NCBI GenBank assembly: GCA_020634855.1
Contig: JACKAU010000011.1
Location: forward strand, 292,432 to 356,431
DNA: 64,000 nt
Origin: Anaerolineales bacterium
GTDB taxonomy: Bacteria > Chloroflexota > Anaerolineae > 4572-78 > J111
Direction of reading: 5' to 3'
Both the position numbers and the translations under genes were made by a program. Below the pieces are notes generated by a model, which was not told where the DNA came from, did no database searches, and was given only the letters and a program-made list of their open reading frames with translations. Positions 8,192-16,020 of this stretch are shown here, piece by piece (the first letter of the stretch is position 1; each line of letters starts with the position of its first letter).

Positions 8192-8421
8192 CGTTAAGCA
8201 AGATAATATTATGAATGAATATCTAATAATTTGTTTTTAAGGTCCACTGAACCAACTCCAACATTAAATATATATAGTTAGCTAGAATAACCGTCCAACC
8301 GTCGACAATGACTTACCGATTAGTTAGAGTAGCTAAGATTAGGAACTTATATCATAGTCATTAAAACCATGATCAAGATTTAAAAATATTTGAAAATTGT
8401 TTGAATTCTCAAATATTATTT

Positions 8422-8476
8422 TCTAACTTTCTTCCTAGCGAATTCCAACAGTATTATCATTAAAAGTTGTTACACT
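8422..8476 (+). promoter_or_regulatory. Phased four-hexamer promoter P1
   Basis: Hexamers TCTAAC (8422), TCCTAG (8433), TCCAAC (8444) and TATCAT (8455) start exactly 11 bp apart. A -10-like TACACT (8471-8476) begins 10 bp after the last. Same layout as seven other sites in this window. It points at the gmhB unit, ~300 nt downstream. Confidence 0.65.
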
Positions 8477-8640
8477 TGGCGGCAGGTAGGTAGGTAGCTA
8501 AAATGCACGATTACGGGTTACCCTAAAATAATATCGTACGTTTTAGTGAATAACTGAGGTAGATTTTGATAACTACATATGCTAATTATCAACACCCTCC
8601 GTTAGACGCTGTTTTATAAAGTAGAGGTTTACGAACTTGT

Positions 8641-8717
8641 CTACAGATTTACACTGATATTCACAGATTTTTATCTGAATTTTGATATTATCAGTGACCA
8701 TCTATGTATATCTGTGG
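8641..8717. repeat. Imperfect palindrome of the dispersed ATCTGTG type
   Basis: The left arm begins CTACAGATTTACACTGAT and the complement of the right arm begins CCACAGATATACATAGAT; the ~30-nt arms match at most positions around a short AT centre. Similar CACAGATTTACACAGATT-like palindromes are dispersed in intergenic DNA of many genomes. Probably a REP-like element in the leader of gmhB. Confidence 0.5.
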
Positions 8718-8725
8718 ACCTTTGA

Positions 8726-8744
8726 AGACTGTTTAAAACAGTCT
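8726..8744. promoter_or_regulatory. Perfect 9-bp palindrome upstream of gmhB
   Basis: AGACTGTTT-A-AAACAGTCT, 43 bp before the gmhB start. It could be an operator for a dimeric regulator or a small RNA hairpin. A related half (TTAGACGCTGTTTTATAAAG) occurs at ~8602-8621. Confidence 0.4.
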
Positions 8745-8787
8745 CTTAGAAACAACACCTTTAGTTAGTCCAATCAAAAAGGTAAGG

Positions 8788-9414
8788 ATGCAAGCAATCT
8801 TCCTTGATCGGGACGGTGTCATCTGTGAAAACCGGTCTGATTACGTCAAAAGCTGGCGAGAATTCAAATTTCTTCCAGGCGCGAAACAAAGTTTAGCCGC
8901 CCTGCGGTATTTGGGGTTACCGATCATTGTCGTAACTAACCAATCGGCTATTGGACGGGGGATTATACCGGCTGAGGTTGTAGAGGAAATCCACCGGCAG
9001 ATGGTGACGGAAATTCAAGCCTACGGCGGCCATATCACCCGAATTTATTACTGTCCACATCACCCGGAAGCAGGCTGTGACTGTCGCAAGCCGCAACCCG
9101 GTATGCTTTTGCAAGCGGCTCAGGAGTTGGGTATTGACTTGAATCAGTCTTATATGGTCGGTGATGCCGTAACTGATTTGGTAGCAGGACAGCAAGCATA
9201 TTGCCACTCAATTCTGGTGTTAACCGGTCGAGGTTTACCTCAGTTAACAGCCGCGCTCGGGTCGATGCATAAACAGTTCACCATTACTCGAAACTTAATG
9301 CAGGCAGCCGGCTATATTTACAAACGAGAGCGACAGAAGATGCACGGTAGGCGACCAAGCTCATTTGACAAACCACTACCACAGGAATTTAGGCTCTTGG
9401 CGGACAGACTTTAA
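8788..9414 (+). CDS. gmhB: D-glycero-D-manno-heptose 1,7-bisphosphate 7-phosphatase, HAD family
   Basis: 208 aa cytoplasmic HAD-IIIA phosphatase that removes the 7-phosphate of heptose bisphosphate on the way to GDP- or ADP-heptose. Motif I is FLDRDGV (Asp7 nucleophile, Asp9 acid/base), motif II is VVTNQS, and the zinc loop CPHHPEAGCDCRKPQP typical of GmhB is complete; motif III/IV is MVGDAVTDLVAG. Start ATG follows AAGGTAAGG. The last ~35 residues (KRERQKMHGRRPSSFDKPL) are a basic extension beyond the usual ~180-190 aa. It belongs functionally with the GHMP kinase at 16021, which supplies the bisphosphate substrate. A histidinol-phosphatase role is less likely given the sugar-gene context. 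Confidence 0.85.
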   Translation: MQAIFLDRDGVICENRSDYVKSWREFKFLPGAKQSLAALRYLGLPIIVVTNQSAIGRGIIPAEVVEEIHRQMVTEIQAYGGHITRIYYCPHHPEAGCDCRKPQPGMLLQAAQELGIDLNQSYMVGDAVTDLVAGQQAYCHSILVLTGRGLPQLTAALGSMHKQFTITRNLMQAAGYIYKRERQKMHGRRPSSFDKPLPQEFRLLADRL

Positions 9415-9466
9415 CAATCAAGATATTCGTACGGATTAACTCTCTAGAAAGTTTTTTCAACCCATT

Positions 9467-10222
9467 ATGATCAAACAATTTCGTTTCTATATCTTAGGTC
9501 AGGCATCTTCTATACCCCGCTACATCCTTGAGCAGATAATCTTGGGGTTGTGTAGTTGGGTTCCGTCAGTGCTGGGTATCGGCCTAAGAGCATTGGCCTA
9601 CCGGTCAATTATGAAATTAGACGGTACGCCAGCCATCGAGTCCGGAGTTCGTATTGCACACGCAAATGGCGTTCGCTTAGGTAAAAACGTCTATTTAGAT
9701 CAAGGCGTTTACCTTCATGCCTTACCCAACGGCATCACCATTGGCGATAAGACCTTTATAATGCATCACACTATGCTGCATGTATTTAACTTTAGAGGTT
9801 TACCGCAGGCCGGCATTACGATAGGAAAAAACTGTTTCTTGGGAGAATACAACGTCATCCGTGGTCAGGGTGGTGTACATATTGGCAATGATGTCTATAC
9901 CGGCCCTATGGTTCAGATGGTCGCAGTGAACCACGTTTATCAAGATCCTAACCGCTCTATTCGAGAGCAAGGAATTACGGCCCAAGGCATTGTCATTGAA
10001 GATGATGTTTGGATCGGGGCCAATGTTACGATCGTAGATGGGGTAACTATCGGCAGAGGCAGTATCATCGGGGCCGGATCAGTTGTAACGCACGATATTC
10101 CATCATACAGTATTGCAGTTGGAACACCGGCCAAACGGGTTAAAGATCGACGTGAACTCTCCGGTAACCATCGACAAGATGCAGGTGTGTTTTTTGGCGC
10201 GCTGGAAGAGATTCGGCGCTGA
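9467..10222 (+). CDS. Acyltransferase with left-handed beta-helix hexapeptide repeats
   Basis: 251 aa. An N-terminal hydrophobic region (~25-50) precedes hexapeptide repeats (GVRIAHANGVRLGKNVYLDQ, then GITIGDKTF, GVHIGNDVYTG, GIVIEDDVWIGANVTIVDGV, GSIIGAGSVVTHDIP). The family signature VAVNHVY around the active-site His, and the ending SIAVGTPAKRVKDR, are those of the WbbJ/maltose-acetyltransferase group. Likely O- or N-acetylates a sugar of the polysaccharide. It follows gmhB by 52 bp in the same direction. Acceptor unknown. Confidence 0.8.
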   Translation: MIKQFRFYILGQASSIPRYILEQIILGLCSWVPSVLGIGLRALAYRSIMKLDGTPAIESGVRIAHANGVRLGKNVYLDQGVYLHALPNGITIGDKTFIMHHTMLHVFNFRGLPQAGITIGKNCFLGEYNVIRGQGGVHIGNDVYTGPMVQMVAVNHVYQDPNRSIREQGITAQGIVIEDDVWIGANVTIVDGVTIGRGSIIGAGSVVTHDIPSYSIAVGTPAKRVKDRRELSGNHRQDAGVFFGALEEIRR

Positions 10223-10304
10223 TTTAATAACTATTGAAAGTTTAGCATAGAAAACAAGTTGGTATTTCTAGATAACTACTAGGCTTACTCATAGGAGGTA
10301 CATA

Positions 10305-11558
10305 GTGAATACATTATCAGTAGTCATTCCCGCACTCAATGAAGAAGATGGTATCGCCGACATCATTGAACGAGTGTTATCGACTAAAGATGATCTAAAG
10401 AAAGCGGGCGTTGAAGATTTGGAATTAATTGTCGTTGATGATGGCTCCAAAGATCGCACACCTGAAATTATTAAAAGTTATCCAGAGGTCGTGCTGATCC
10501 AGCATCCAGTCAACCGGGGCTACGGCGCGGCAATTAAAACCGGTTTCCGCCACGCTCGAGGCAACCTGCTGGCTTTTCTTGATGCCGACGGCACTTACCC
10601 GCCGGAATATTATCCGCAGTTGTGCCGCCCGATTGTCGAAGATAACGCTGATCTCGTCATCGGTTCTCGTATGGCTGGCGCCGACAGTGAAATGCCGCTG
10701 GTCCGCCGTATCGGCAACACCATTTTTGCTACACTGGTTAGCATCATCAGCAACCGCCGAGTAACCGACAGCGCCAGCGGCCAGCGAGTGCTTCGCCGCG
10801 ACATTCTGTCTAATCTCTACCCGCTGCCCGACGGCCTTAACTTCACGCCGGTGATGAGCACTCGCGCCATGCATGAGCAAATCAAAGTAGTTGAAGTTCC
10901 CATTCCTTACCTGGAACGGGTTGGTCGCTCAAAACTAAGTGTTGTCGAAGACGGTATGCGCTTTCTTAATTCTATTTTAATGACGGCGCTCACCTACAAT
11001 CCCACCCGCATTCTGGGCATGATTGGAACCACAATGATGGGTCTTGGCTTGTTATCCGGTCTGTACCGAACCGTCACGCGCAGCAAAGCGTCCCGCAAAG
11101 ACTCCCAATTGGTCTCGTGGTTTGCCGGTTTGGTCCTGGCTTCGGCCGGAGCCAGCATCTTCTCGATAGGGGCGCTATTTAACTACGTTGTATCAATCTT
11201 CCACAAACGCCCCGTTCGCCAGGGCGTGTTTGGAACCCCAATTTTCAAAGAACCCCTGGAAAGTCGCTTTGGTTGGTTAGGTGTCGGCGCTATTATAAGC
11301 GGTATGCTGTTCTACAGTGTTGACGTATGGCGGCGCTGGAACAAGCCCCGCAGCCAAGATGTGGCGCCCTGGTTTATACCTGCCGCCAGCACCATTATGG
11401 TCTTAACTGGAATTCAATTGATCGCTTCCTGGCTCCTATCACTTGTTCTAGGAGAACTGAGTCGGCGCGAAGCACAAACTGAAGTCGATTTAGGGCAGTT
11501 GACACAAGTAACTGAGGAGCAAAAAGAAACTTCCTCACCCGCTAATGTTGTAGTTTAG
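10305..11558 (+). CDS. GT2 glycosyltransferase, DPM1/DPG-synthase-like, with C-terminal membrane segments
   Basis: 417 aa from GTG 10305 with an excellent AGGAGG seven bases upstream. Residues 1-220 form a GT-A fold: VVIPALNEEDG, the nucleotide-binding LIVVDDGSKDRTPE and the metal-binding FLDADGTYPPEYYP. The C-terminal half has about four membrane spans (ILGMIGTTMMGLGLLSGLY, then WFAGLVLASAGASIFSIGAL, GAIISGMLFYSVDVW and TIMVLTGIQLIASWLLSLVL). Such enzymes move a sugar from a nucleotide donor to polyprenyl phosphate, the donor used by GT39/GtrA partners; both occur downstream (13543, 14226). A hairpin at 11603-11629 follows the gene. Confidence 0.8.
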   Translation: MNTLSVVIPALNEEDGIADIIERVLSTKDDLKKAGVEDLELIVVDDGSKDRTPEIIKSYPEVVLIQHPVNRGYGAAIKTGFRHARGNLLAFLDADGTYPPEYYPQLCRPIVEDNADLVIGSRMAGADSEMPLVRRIGNTIFATLVSIISNRRVTDSASGQRVLRRDILSNLYPLPDGLNFTPVMSTRAMHEQIKVVEVPIPYLERVGRSKLSVVEDGMRFLNSILMTALTYNPTRILGMIGTTMMGLGLLSGLYRTVTRSKASRKDSQLVSWFAGLVLASAGASIFSIGALFNYVVSIFHKRPVRQGVFGTPIFKEPLESRFGWLGVGAIISGMLFYSVDVWRRWNKPRSQDVAPWFIPAASTIMVLTGIQLIASWLLSLVLGELSRREAQTEVDLGQLTQVTEEQKETSSPANVVV

Positions 11559-11602
11559 TAGCGTTTGTAAGATTTAAGGCGACCGTCACTTAACACCCTA
11601 AA

Positions 11603-11629
11603 TGTACAGTAGGCAGTACCTACTGCACA
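11603..11629 (+). terminator. Hairpin after the GT2 gene, weak terminator candidate
   Basis: CAGTAGG (11607-11613) pairs with CCTACTG (11619-11625) around a 5-nt loop, with three more outer pairs. An AT-rich stretch follows but no clean T tract. Confidence 0.35.
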
Positions 11630-11742
11630 CTATATTTAGTAGCAAAAAGTGACTATCACCTATTTTCGGTAATGGCTAATAAATCCGTTATACACAGAGA
11701 AGAAAAATGAATTTGATCAGCGTTGCTTGAGGAGGATACACC

Positions 11743-11838
11743 GTGTCGACAAGTAAAGAAATCAAATGGGTTAATTTAGGAACCCGTCCCATAAAAAATT
11801 ACGGCCAGCCGAGTTTCCTGACATTAGTGCTCTTATGA
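11743..11838 (+). CDS. Possible 31-residue leader ORF translationally coupled to the radical SAM gene
   Basis: GTG at 11743 preceded by GAGGAGG, the best ribosome-binding site in the vicinity. It encodes 31 residues (MSTSKEIKWVNLGTRPIKNY, then GQPSFLTLVLL) and stops with a TGA that overlaps the radical SAM start in ATGA (11835-11838). No homology recognised. The radical SAM ATG itself has no good ribosome-binding site, so the small ORF may deliver ribosomes by coupling. Alternatively it is the remnant of a longer N-terminus. Confidence 0.45.
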   Translation: MSTSKEIKWVNLGTRPIKNYGQPSFLTLVLL

Positions 11839-13382
11839 AACAACCGACCGAGGCGAAAGAACGAAGTTCGGAAACAGTCGATGTACTACTGGTCAACCCG
11901 CCAACTCCGGATGGCGGCATCTGGATCCGGTCTCAACACCGGGTAGGCCGCCGATCTCGTGAAAACATGGTTTGGCCTCAGGTTGAGTTGGCTACCTTCG
12001 CAGCCTGCCTTAGTCCAGAATACAAGATTGAAGTGGTCGATGCCAATGCAATGCGCATGAGTTGGGCTGAATTTGAAGAGCTTTTATCGAAGAAGAAACC
12101 AAAATACTATCTAACTCAAGTAACGGCCCCAACCCTAACCAATGACATGTACGGCATCTTTCTGGCCAAGAGTAAAGGGTCGGTAACCATTGCCTTCGGA
12201 ACCCACGTGACCCCTAACACCTTTAATACTATGATCGATTATCCGGCTGTTGATTATGTTATCCGGGGCGAACCGGAACTAACCCTGCGCGAATTGATTG
12301 ATGCGTTAGATGGCAAGACCGCTTCCAACAAACATATGACATATCTCATGGAAAAAACCGATCCGACCTGGAAGCCTATCTCTGATGAAGCGGTCGCTAA
12401 AGGTGATTTAAGCTCGATCAACGGGCTGGGCTGGCGGCAAAACGGGCAAATCAAAATGAACCCGGATCGCCCCTTCATCCCGGATCTGAACGAACTGCCT
12501 TTGCCTATGCATGAACTACTGCCTCTGAATGAGTACCGGCTGCCGCTGATCAAAGGGCCTTATGCCTTTGTGGTACCCAGCCGCGGCTGCCCGGCCGGTT
12601 GTAAATACTGCATCAAGCACGTCAGTTACAACTACTCGGTTCGGATTCGCACGGCGGAAAACGTATTGGAAGAATTGTGGCATCTGAAAAAGCAAGGCAT
12701 CAACAATGTTATGTTTTATGCCGATCTGTTCACCGTCAACCGGGAACAGGTAATCGATATCTGCAAGGCCATGATCAAAGCCAATATCAATATGAAGTGG
12801 ATGTGCAACAGCCGGGTTGACTATGTTGATGAAGAAATGCTGTCAATGATGGGCCAGGCCGGCTGTCATATGATCTCCTGGGGCATTGAGTCCGGTTCTG
12901 AGGAAGTATTGAAGCGCGCCAGAAAAGGGGCCAATCCGGCCAAAGCCCAACAAGCTTTAACCTGGGCCCGAAAAGCCGGCATCAAAAACTTTGGTTACTT
13001 CATCATCGGTCTACCGGGTGAAACGGAAGAAACTATCCAAGAAACCATTACATTTTCAAAAACGTTACCGCTGAACGTAGCCATCTTCCACATTGCAGCG
13101 CCCTATCCAGGAACCCCCTTCTTCTACGAAGTGGTCGAAAATGGCTGGTTCCGACCCGGTACCAACTGGGAAGAAGTTGATATGGATAAATCTACCGTAC
13201 TGGATTACAGCGAAATTGGTTTGACGGCAGAACGCCTCAACTACTGGCAAAAGCGGGCCACGCGTGAGTGGGTACTGCGTCCAGAGCCAATCTGGACCAT
13301 CGTTAGAGGACTTAATACCTGGCAAGGCTTCAAAAGTGCTGTCAGCGCAGGTGTACAAACACTGTCATTTATTCGCGGTTAA
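11835..13382 (+). CDS. B12-binding domain radical SAM protein
   Basis: 515 aa. Residues 15-160 form a Rossmann-like cobalamin-binding domain (VDVLLVNPPTPDGG, then VVDANAMRMSW and VDYVIRGEPELTLREL). The radical SAM core begins with VVPSRGCPAGCKYCIKHV, a CxxxCxxC cluster ligand motif around residue 252. SAM-binding and barrel motifs follow (WGIESGSEEVLKRARKG, then YFIIGLPGETEETIQETI). Family members include BchE-type cyclases, hopanoid methylases and many methyltransferases of unknown substrate. Its position between lipid-linked sugar transferases suggests methylation or rearrangement of a glycan or lipid carrier, but the substrate cannot be named. Start is by ATGA overlap with the leader ORF. 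Confidence 0.8.
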   Translation: MKQPTEAKERSSETVDVLLVNPPTPDGGIWIRSQHRVGRRSRENMVWPQVELATFAACLSPEYKIEVVDANAMRMSWAEFEELLSKKKPKYYLTQVTAPTLTNDMYGIFLAKSKGSVTIAFGTHVTPNTFNTMIDYPAVDYVIRGEPELTLRELIDALDGKTASNKHMTYLMEKTDPTWKPISDEAVAKGDLSSINGLGWRQNGQIKMNPDRPFIPDLNELPLPMHELLPLNEYRLPLIKGPYAFVVPSRGCPAGCKYCIKHVSYNYSVRIRTAENVLEELWHLKKQGINNVMFYADLFTVNREQVIDICKAMIKANINMKWMCNSRVDYVDEEMLSMMGQAGCHMISWGIESGSEEVLKRARKGANPAKAQQALTWARKAGIKNFGYFIIGLPGETEETIQETITFSKTLPLNVAIFHIAAPYPGTPFFYEVVENGWFRPGTNWEEVDMDKSTVLDYSEIGLTAERLNYWQKRATREWVLRPEPIWTIVRGLNTWQGFKSAVSAGVQTLSFIRG

Positions 13383-13422
13383 CACAATGTAAGTCAAGTC
13401 TCTACGCATTTTTTCAACTAAC

Positions 13423-13453
13423 CTAACTACTATGATTACAGTATAGTAGTTAG
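13423..13453 (+). terminator. Hairpin 1 after the radical SAM gene
   Basis: CTAACTACTAT (13423-13433) pairs perfectly with ATAGTAGTTAG (13443-13453). First of two consecutive hairpins in the 160-bp gap. There is no T tract, so it may be an RNA-stabilising 3' structure or a weak terminator. Confidence 0.45.
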
Positions 13454-13477
13454 CCGACGAAACTTCTAGAACAATTA

Positions 13478-13514
13478 AGAGAATAGAGCTTGTCAGTGAT
13501 AAGCTCTATTCTCT
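13478..13514 (+). terminator. Hairpin 2 after the radical SAM gene, perfect 14-bp stem
   Basis: AGAGAATAGAGCTT (13478-13491) and AAGCTCTATTCTCT (13501-13514) around a 9-nt loop. It ends 28 bp before the likely gtrA start. No poly-T run follows, so the terminator call is tentative. Confidence 0.5.
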
Positions 13515-13542
13515 GTAAATACATTAAAGTAAACAAGACATT

Positions 13543-14042
13543 ATGCAGCATATTCTCAATGCGTCGGATAAGCGGATAATATCTCTGGCCACCGCTATTG
13601 GTGTACTAAAAAACCAAAAGCTAAGAAAGAAGCCAAAAGGTTTATCAAATACGGTATCGTCGGGGTATTAGGGACCATCATCGATTTCAGCATCCTAAAT
13701 TTTCTTATCTTTGTGGTAGGCTGGAGTACCCCGTTCGGTAAATTGATGGCAAATATTGTTTCCACAAGTGTCGCAATTATTAGTAATTTTGTTTGCCATC
13801 GCGCTTGGACTTTTCCTGAGTCCCAATCTCGTAAAAAAAGAACTCAGCTTGCCCAATTTACGATTGTCTCGCTGGTTGGCTTACTTCTTAACACTCTCGT
13901 ATTCTACCTGGTCAGCCATTATGTCTTTGAGTTATTTTTTCCAATGGCGATAGCCGTGCAATTGGCCAAAGCGACGGCTTCGGTAGTTATACTTTTTTGG
14001 AACTTCGGGGCTAACCGGGTGTGGACATATCGAAACTTGTAA
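13543..14042 (+). CDS. GtrA-family membrane protein, N-terminus frameshifted
   Basis: The GtrA core FIKYGIVGVLGTIIDFSILN is encoded from ~13640 and runs to the stop at 14042 with four membrane spans, ending FWNFGANRVWTYRNL, the classical GtrA C-terminus. This frame has no ATG/GTG/TTG before 13713, which would delete the first span. An ATG at 13543 opens MQHILNASDKRIISLATAIG in the neighbouring frame. Adding one A to the A6 run at 13608-13613 joins the two into ~166 aa, a normal GtrA length. So there is either a real frameshift or a homopolymer error. GtrA proteins are thought to move polyprenyl-phosphate sugars across the membrane, fitting the GT2 before and the GT39 after it. Confidence 0.7.
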
Positions 14043-14225
14043 AGCCAGATATTATCTAGTCTTACTACTGTATATCCTTTCAATTCGATACATTCTGTAA
14101 CTCCAACAGTTGCCACTGGGATATCAATCCGCCTCAAAATTACAGGCGGTACGAGACTATGGCCAATGTTTTCCGTTGGCTGTCGAAAATATGGAACCCT
14201 TTGTAACCTAAAGAAAGTAAAACTT

Positions 14226-15968
14226 ATGAATACAGATATCCAGGTCAAAGATTTTAGTCAACCTAGTTCCTACAACGGCAGTAGTTGGGCGAATCAAGCC
14301 ATTTCGAAGATCAAAAATATTGAACAGGAAACTGTTCTCCAATATTCCCTTCTTATTACAATTACGGTTGTTGCGTTAGTCCTACGCTTTTACAAACTTG
14401 GAGAATGGAGTTTTTGGATTGAGGAACACCATTCATACAGGCATTCTACTAATGTTACTCTCTCTATCGAAAATCTGTTCAACATTCGCAGACCGTTCTA
14501 TATGCTCAGCAAATTCACTTTGGATTACCTGGGCTGGAATGAGTTCAACAGCCGAATCATCCCAGCAATTGTAGGAACTATAACCATTCCTGTTATTTAT
14601 TGGTTGACAAAAAAATTGTTTGGGGTCTGGGTAGCTCTTTTGGCTGCTACTTTATTAGCTATTTCCCCGTGGCATTTGTATTGGTCTCAAAACTTCAGGT
14701 TTTACACGTTGTTTTTGTTAACATTTAATGTTGCGTTTTTTGCCTTTTTTTGGGGGTTAGAAAAAGATGATATCCGGTATTTTATCCTATCAATTGTATT
14801 CATTGGGGCCGCTGCTTTAGTTCAAGGCCCGGTCGCTGTCTTTCTTATTCCCATATTAGCAATGTATATTTTACTGTTAAAACTCTTGCCATTTGGAAAA
14901 CCACCAGGATTGCGCAGTAAATATTTAGTTTTACCCATAGTTTTATTGTTTATAGGCTACGTTGTCTACGAGAGTTACAATATCCTTTTAAAAGGAAACG
15001 CTTCCGTCATATCTGAGGTATATTACCTTTTTATCAATCAATCAACTGCGTCCTTTGTTGGATATGCCAATCCTTACATTATGCTAACCTCTGTCATCTA
15101 CTATATTGGCACTCCTTTAGCATTCTTAGCCTTAGTCGGCACAATTTACTTACTTAAAGAAAAATCGCGAGCCGGACTTTTCGTGGCAGTCGGTGCGTTC
15201 GGTCTTCTATTCATTTTTATGGTATTGACATTATTTGCCAGTACAGCCAACCGTTATGTGTTTATGTCGCTACCCTGTTGGATAATTTTAGGGTCGGTAG
15301 CGATCAAGGAAATGTTTGTAGGAACCAAAAGCTTCACAACTAAAATCGTAATAGCAGGTGTTTTGTTTAGCCTTTTGATCTTATCGTTGAAAGATCCGGT
15401 TATCGAAGATATCATTTACTACAGTGGAAAAGATTCTTATTTTTACATGTTTGTTATAGCAGGAGGAATGATTTGCGCACTGGCTCCAATATTATTCATT
15501 TGGCTTCTAAGGGCACCTCTCCAGAATAAGTATTTCCTGGCATTAGTATTAAGCATTTTATCTCTTACTATCCTGCATCCAATCTTAAGCACCATTATGT
15601 ATTTTAACTTTCAGCATGGTCACCGGGATAATTGGAAGGCTGTGGCAGCAGTTGTCAAAGAAAGCAAGGTGGATGACGAAAGCCTTTTCACATTTACCCC
15701 TCAGTTATCAGACTATTACATTGGAGGGCAAGCTGGTGAGGTAACTGCTAGCAATCTAGAAACAGCAATAAATAGTGATAAAAGCTTTTGGCTTATAGAG
15801 ACAGAGGGTATTGATCGACAAATTATTGTTGGCTATGGAGAATGGTTGGTGAACCATTGCGAAACGGTAGGAAATTGGGATCAATTTACCGCTGGAAGAG
15901 ACTGGAGAATGCGGGCGCATCACTGTACACCTAATCAGTCAAACCAAACTCATATTGACACAAATTAG
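14226..15968 (+). CDS. GT39/PMT-like integral-membrane glycosyltransferase
   Basis: About 580 aa from ATG 14226 (an upstream ATG at 14166 adds 20 residues with no membrane or family feature and poorer context). First span ~40-60 (LLITITVVALVLRFYKLG), followed by the external loop WSFWIEEHHSYRHS with the acidic pair expected at the active site. Around ten further spans follow (ILAMYILLLKLLPFG, then VLPIVLLFIGYVVY and GAFGLLFIFMVLTLF), and a periplasm-facing tail (DNWKAVAAVVKESKVDDESL). Such enzymes use polyprenyl-phosphate sugars to glycosylate proteins or glycans outside the membrane. Base composition is more AT-rich than the neighbouring heptose genes. Confidence 0.75.
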   Translation: MNTDIQVKDFSQPSSYNGSSWANQAISKIKNIEQETVLQYSLLITITVVALVLRFYKLGEWSFWIEEHHSYRHSTNVTLSIENLFNIRRPFYMLSKFTLDYLGWNEFNSRIIPAIVGTITIPVIYWLTKKLFGVWVALLAATLLAISPWHLYWSQNFRFYTLFLLTFNVAFFAFFWGLEKDDIRYFILSIVFIGAAALVQGPVAVFLIPILAMYILLLKLLPFGKPPGLRSKYLVLPIVLLFIGYVVYESYNILLKGNASVISEVYYLFINQSTASFVGYANPYIMLTSVIYYIGTPLAFLALVGTIYLLKEKSRAGLFVAVGAFGLLFIFMVLTLFASTANRYVFMSLPCWIILGSVAIKEMFVGTKSFTTKIVIAGVLFSLLILSLKDPVIEDIIYYSGKDSYFYMFVIAGGMICALAPILFIWLLRAPLQNKYFLALVLSILSLTILHPILSTIMYFNFQHGHRDNWKAVAAVVKESKVDDESLFTFTPQLSDYYIGGQAGEVTASNLETAINSDKSFWLIETEGIDRQIIVGYGEWLVNHCETVGNWDQFTAGRDWRMRAHHCTPNQSNQTHIDTN

Positions 15969-16020
15969 AAACCTTCATTACTCAGTCATATTAACCCTCT
16001 CTTCAAAGGAGAATGTATTC

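Larger units (their letters stand above)
8192..8787. other. Divergent intergenic region, 596 bp
   Basis: AT-rich and without a convincing coding frame. It holds a four-hexamer phased promoter on the plus strand (8422-8476), a long imperfect palindrome (8641-8717) and a short perfect palindrome (8726-8744), described separately. If the promoter is used, the heptose phosphatase transcript has a leader of about 300 nt. No riboswitch class was recognised. Confidence 0.5.

Noticed and set aside
8320..8330. A TCTAAC on the minus strand upstream of the 8191 gene
   Set aside because: The next hexamers at 11-bp steps do not begin with T and no -10 box fits, so it is treated as chance.
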